Origin: Halichondria panicea
Lineage: Eukaryota > Porifera > Demospongiae > Suberitida > Halichondriidae
Direction: 5' to 3'
DNA: 64,000 nucleotides
NCBI RefSeq assembly: GCF_963675165.1
Contig: NC_087382.1
Span: 6,806,315 to 6,870,314, forward strand
How positions within the stretch are numbered: the stretch's first letter is position 1; each line of letters begins with the position of its first letter. The notes beneath the pieces are model-generated. The model was not told the origin of the DNA and searched no databases. It saw nothing but the letters and a program-made list of their open reading frames with translations. Made by a program: the position numbers and the translations under genes. This document shows, one piece after another, positions 59,131 through 64,000 of the stretch.

Positions 59131-60349
59131 ACACAACTTTTTACACGTGGGAAAAGGATATCTGCAGTGGTCATCTGAATTCTGGTTCAAACAATGGTGA
59201 AAAATTTGTAGACTTTAAGCTTAATACCAGTCACTCAGTCACTCGTGTGTGTGTGTGTGTGTGTGTGTGCGCACGTCCCTGTGTGTGCGTGTGTACCCCT
59301 TGTGCGTGCGTGTGTGTACAACCCCAGTGTGTGTACAACCCCATTGAGGAGCTGTTTATGAGGAGCTGTTTAGTTACTTAAAGTACTATTTGAAAGCCCT
59401 GTGCATATCATACAGGAAGGTCTAAACAGGTGACAAGTTCAAAGTGCAATGGTTGGATAAATCACAGTGGATACACCCACAAAATTATTGCATGGCCACA
59501 TAATACCTGGCCCATCATAATCAAATTCAGTAATCAAATTCAGTAACATTCAGTAACAGTCAATACTCAATACACGCACGCCACTGTTTCTTACTCTTCA
59601 AATTGTACTCAAAATTTTTTTATGTCTGAGAATTGTTTTCTGAAGACGTGTGAGCAGGACTTGGCCGTTTTGACTCAGGGTACTCCTCTCGCTTCCTTGT
59701 TGGCCTGCACTTAAGCCATATTAGTTCTTTTCCTGTTTTCCTTTCATTCCCCTTTCATTCCGTGACCTGGGGGTATGTACCCAAACAAAGTATCGTATCC
59801 TTCAGTGTATTCAGAAAAGTATGACACAGTTTAGCGTCTACTGATGTAAAAACTTCCTTCATGTCGATGTCGTTTTCATGTCGATGTCGTTGACCAGTAC
59901 TTCACCTCCTTTGTTCTTTGGATTAAGCAGAATCACCACCACCACCATCAGCTGATGAAATCTGCACACAAACAAGGCAATCAATCAATTGCTGGGCCAT
60001 GGGAGGGGTACGGGTGGTGTACGTGTACGGGTGGTGTACGTGTGGAGTTATGCAGTGGGGGACTATCTAACAATATAGGCCTAGAGTGAAAAAGCTATCA
60101 TTTGTTACTAGACATCTAGATCTAGCTAGTAATAGCTTAGTCACCTTGATTTCCTCATTTTCAACATATTTCTACTTGCTGAGTTACCAGAACACACTAC
60201 ACGGCCAGACACACATGGTCTTTCCTCAGCGAAGAATTCAGCTTTCGAGTAGTCCATGTAAATGGCGTTGCAGGGCCATGAGCTTCAGACCACGTGGCTC
60301 GGGAAACGGTGAATCACTACGGACACAACACAAAGCACGAGATTCGACG
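59131..60349. other. GT microsatellite at 59245-59345, otherwise no gene
   Basis: (GT)n with 'gtgcg' interruptions. Open frames across it are artefacts. Exact duplications lie near 59868-59900 and 60008-60045. Confidence 0.5.
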
Positions 60350-60900
60350 CCAATTTAGTAGAAATGAAAAACATGGCAAAAAAATTTTTTTTTCACAGGT
60401 GCTAACTTAAACTACCTACCTGTAAAAATTTGGGTTTGAAGAAACTCACCGAACGTTCATTTTTTACAATGAAATTTACTGTCTACGTGAGGGAAATTCC
60501 CAGGGAATTTCCCTATTATTGTTAATTATTTTTAACGAATAAAAGATGACAACTTGTACAGGACTATTTCATCAGCCCAGTACTCAAGAGGAGCCAGGTA
60601 TATTATAGCAACAGAGCTGGCGTAGATCCACTCTTGTTTCTTTAGATGTACGTATCCCGTGCCACTTGTCCTCTCCATAACAACCTACAGATAAGTAGTA
60701 AGTTAAGATAGACATTCTAGCCAATAGACTAGCGTTTCTCAGGCACCATCAATATAAATGTTATACGACAATTCCACGCAGTTTCCTGGGCCCTCCATGA
60801 TGTGATCACCCATCCCATCAGGCCTGTTACTACTAGGCAATTAAAGGAGGAAAGCTTGGCTACTAATAAGTTGGATCAAGCTTAGATCAATACGGACAAA
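60350..60900 (-). repeat. Dispersed repeat, copy 2 (inverted copy at 3040-3730)
   Basis: Reverse-complement match to copy 1, lacking its internal 'gctagctagctag' expansion but with an extra 'gggaaattccc' palindrome near 60491. Confidence 0.75.
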
Positions 60901-61979
60901 GCCACGTATGCACAGTGAACAGAGAGGTGAGCCAGGGTACATATTACGTTTGTTCATATTACGTTTGTTGACCAACAACACAAACATTAGTGTAATGTAC
61001 CAAATTTGGTGTGTCCCAATACACACACACACCAGTTTTGGTGTGACGTGCAATGGGTGTGCTAGATGTGAGGGTCACACTGTGCTATTTCAGTACTGGT
61101 GTAGTACTGGTGTGACACCGATCTTACACACTTTACAGCTACGTCCTATATCCTATAATACTAAGTATTAATCATGTAACAAAGCAACTACTACTTACCG
61201 CTTGACAGAAGCAGATCATCTTGTAGATCTACCTAACTTGTAATATAACTTGTACTATAACTTGTACTATCAAAAGTCGAAGCTGTTTTCTACGGACTAA
61301 ATACAACGTTACGTCATGATCAGTTAATAGGCTCAGTATGAAAAGATTTATCTAGAGTTACTGTATACTTCAGATTTGTCTTCATAAACCGAGATAGACA
61401 CAATATCAATGTCACTTACATTCTAGCCAATATCCATTCTAGCGACAATTTCACAGCGTGATACCAATACTCGTGATACCAATACTGCTGTTGGATCTAG
61501 CATATAGACGAATACTAAGTGAAAGGCCACGATCAGACAGGCAGCTGTATGAAGAACAGATCCATACAAGTAAGCAATCTATTATAAATTATAAGACTGT
61601 TCTGATAACAAGACATGACCGCCAAGCAATCCAGCTACGAATTCATCTAACTACGTAAAATTAATGCATGGTATAACAGTATACAGTCACTGTCATCGTC
61701 ACTATTATATGTGAACAGCTCAGGTACGTAGTCACTCTCACTGTTCTCTCACTGTTCTCACTTTCACGTGGCCGCCTTCGAAGAAGCCAGAAAATAAGTC
61801 TCCTGTACCGGAGATCCCGATGCCTTCTTGGCGCAGCTTACTTACCTGGTGTGAAATATGGGTTGGGTTGGGCTTCTTGACCCATTCCCCTTGGTAAGGC
61901 AGTTGCCTTAGGGTGTCTAAATATAACCATACAACTCTGCCATCTTTTACCCGTTTTAATTAAAAAAAGAAAATGCAGA
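60901..61979. other. No recognised feature
   Basis: Short open frames only. Confidence 0.3.
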
Positions 61980-62510
61980 AAGTTTTTTAAATTGAACAAT
62001 ACATTGAAATGACTTGTAGCGCAGACCCCAGAGGTACCAGAGGTATCTTGACACCATCATTATTACCTAGCAACTGACTATCCCAGCGATTGTTTACCAA
62101 TTATACAATATGGCACAAAGTGACTTCTCAATGTTCTCATGGTATCAGCAGAAACTTGTCTGTCGGCAGACGTACACACAGTCCTAAATACAGTTTATAC
62201 TGAAGCTACAGATGCTACTCTAGACTTACCACATCCAGGAACTTAGTCCGATCTTCTTCATCAGGTTGAGGTAGTTTCTTATCTAGCTATGATCCCAGTC
62301 ACTGTCCTCGGCCATAATCATCGTTCTCCTCACTCGTACTAAGAAGATTACGGTCACTTTTCTTTCAGCAGTACTGTTAAATATACCACGTGAAAGAATA
62401 TACCACGTGAAAGAGCTGGTACCTACAGCGTGTGCATAGCTCCAACACAACAATTTTTTGAAAATAGTCAGTAGTGCGGCCGGAAAAAGACACAAAAGAC
62501 TTAATTTGAA
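61980..62510 (-). mobile_element. Degraded piggyBac-like copy, inverted
   Basis: In reverse complement it matches the 9282-10171 element: 'tgttggagctatgcaca', 'tacc.gc', 'aagtgaccgt', 'gaggacagtgactgggatcat' and 'gtctgccgacagac'. The TTAA-flanked ends are lost. Confidence 0.75.
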
Positions 62511-63768
62511 TTCTTTCACAGCACTTTCACAGCATTATTTCTTTCACAGCATTATAATTACATTAGCCATAGAGAGACGGCTTATTGATACACTATAATT
62601 ATACTGTCAATTATGGAAAGTCGGCAACAAAACAACCATCCAATATTTAACCACATTATACTGCATGGCAGAGTCAGAGTATAGCTATGGTTGATTACAC
62701 ACTAGCCTCGTTCCCAGACCTACAAAGCAGCTGCCACCAGAGCTTCGTATACATCTTTGCTATATGCAACCATTGTCCTCTCACCACAAATGTGTGTTGC
62801 TGATTGACAGATTGACAGAGCCAAGTAGGGGTATTTGCTGCGATCAGTTGAAATAGCTTCGGACATGTACGTAAGGTTACAGCTGTGTATATAAACGTAT
62901 GCTTGCATTATGGCGAAAAAGGCCGGTATTATAATCGCAAACACCGCAAACACGCATATGCTCACCGAGATCATATGCTCACCGAGATACATACTTTCAA
63001 AGTTTTCCGGTTGGCAGTTGCTAGTATGGGCTGCTTCCCATGGTGTAAACATTAATGCCCTAATTCAGCACAGGTTCATGCACCACTTGTAAAATTAACA
63101 TGCTACTGAATCTCTGTAACACGTCCAAATATTAATCGTTACTCGTAGCTGCTAAAAAAATTGCAGTATATAAATGTTCAGTACCTGCACCCAAACACAA
63201 AGGCCGATTATATATGTAACACCACCACCTTCAAAACTGCTGATTTCTGCCTTTTGCTAGCAAGCTCGTGCACTCCCCCAGCCATCTCACTAAAGGTTTT
63301 TGCATGCAGCGAAGCATAGCTGCAATTCATGCCAATAATTATGCTCTGAAAGTGCAGGACATGTTTGTTTTATCAACGTCTTCTTCCGCAATACGATGAT
63401 TCCATTAATTTATTCTGTATTCTGTGTCCTTATCTGTGTCCTCACAATCAGGATGAGTAGCATTTGCCTTCCTTTTTTTCGTAGGGGGCCCTAGAAAAAT
63501 ATGCATGCAAATGACCATTTTTCGATGGCATCCGCTTGTTATAGAACCACTTTCTCAGCTGTGTTTTCCTGCGCTGACTATGTAAAGCTACTAGACATCT
63601 GCGAGGCAAGTAAAAATGAATAGCTAAGCGATGTAGTGTGTAGTGCAGATCTATCTAGTTATGCATGCACGAGTCTAGAGACTGCAAAAGGCCTTACAAA
63701 AACAACAAAAACAAGCCATAACTCGAAAACGAAGTAAATCCACAAGTGAAGAAAAAGTGGAAGCTATA
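62511..63768. other. No recognised feature
   Basis: Exact tandem duplications at 62957-62992 and smaller ones. No coding motif. Confidence 0.3.
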
Positions 63769-64000
63769 CCGTATAGCGGGAAATTTTCGTGGGGTGCAAA
63801 TTTTCGCGTTTTTTCGAGGGCAGAGTAGTCAACGCGAAAATTAAAACTGGGATAAACTCCCACGCACCGGTATACGCAGGTGCAAAACCTATTGGTGGGT
63901 GTGGTTTATTGGCATTGACACGAAAATTAAAACCGCGAAAATTTCTGCTAAGGGCTCTGGGAGCCAAATAGCGAAAATTTGCACCCGCGAAAATTTCCCG
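63769..64000. mobile_element. TA-flanked MITE, cut by the window edge
   Basis: Left end CCGTATAGCGGGAAATTTTC after TA at 63767-63768. The window ends inside the mirrored end (gcgaaaatttcccg). Same family type as 57674-57923. Confidence 0.85.

Overview
This is a gene-poor, AT-rich stretch of a eukaryotic, almost certainly invertebrate metazoan, genome. Several repeat families look like those I know from demosponges, so a sponge is my best guess (moderate confidence, from memory, no search run). Support comes from GT-AG introns of about 50-90 bp, eukaryotic transposon classes only (Ty3/Gypsy, Ty1/copia, P-like, hAT, CACTA, piggyBac, Mutator-like, Tc1/mariner, IS3-like integrase), microsatellites, and no operons. 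I recognise no intact single-copy host gene; the only host-like piece is a short kinase P-loop fragment near 58.5 kb.

Layout. 0-1.7 kb: decayed Gypsy pol. 3-13 kb: dispersed repeats, a P-like fragment, a decayed HECT gene, a Mutator-like MITE with 11-bp target duplications, a CACTA remnant holding a nested 890-bp piggyBac element, then a P-like transposase relic (minus strand). 13-23.6 kb: satellites, CA repeats and MITEs. 23.7-28.5 kb: a complete 4.85-kb P-like element with about 75-bp inverted repeats, a 7-bp target duplication and two convergent genes. 30 kb: a Tc1/mariner fragment. 31.9-35.9 kb: a MITE interrupted by a 3.3-kb hAT element. 38-43.9 kb: P-like, hAT-derived and other transposase relics. 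44.07-51.06 kb: a complete 6,992-bp element with a 6-bp target duplication, carrying an apparently intact two-exon integrase-type transposase and, convergent to it, an apparently intact 12-exon HECT ubiquitin ligase. 51.7-55 kb: CACTA and copia relics. 55.7-64 kb: MITEs, a kinase fragment, a second Tc1/mariner fragment and inverted copies of repeats seen earlier.

How the parts fit. Both complete elements share one plan: transposase and a second gene point at each other between the inverted repeats. In the 44-51 kb element the second gene is a ubiquitin ligase with a C2HC-type zinc finger and a ubiquitin-interacting-type motif. In the 23.7-28.5 kb element it is a 433-codon basic-N-terminus protein I cannot assign.

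A second signal runs through the whole window: scores of exact, adjacent duplications of about 9-18 bp. At several places in transposase genes, removing one copy puts the reading frame back in register, so these duplications are either very recent mutations or assembly errors.
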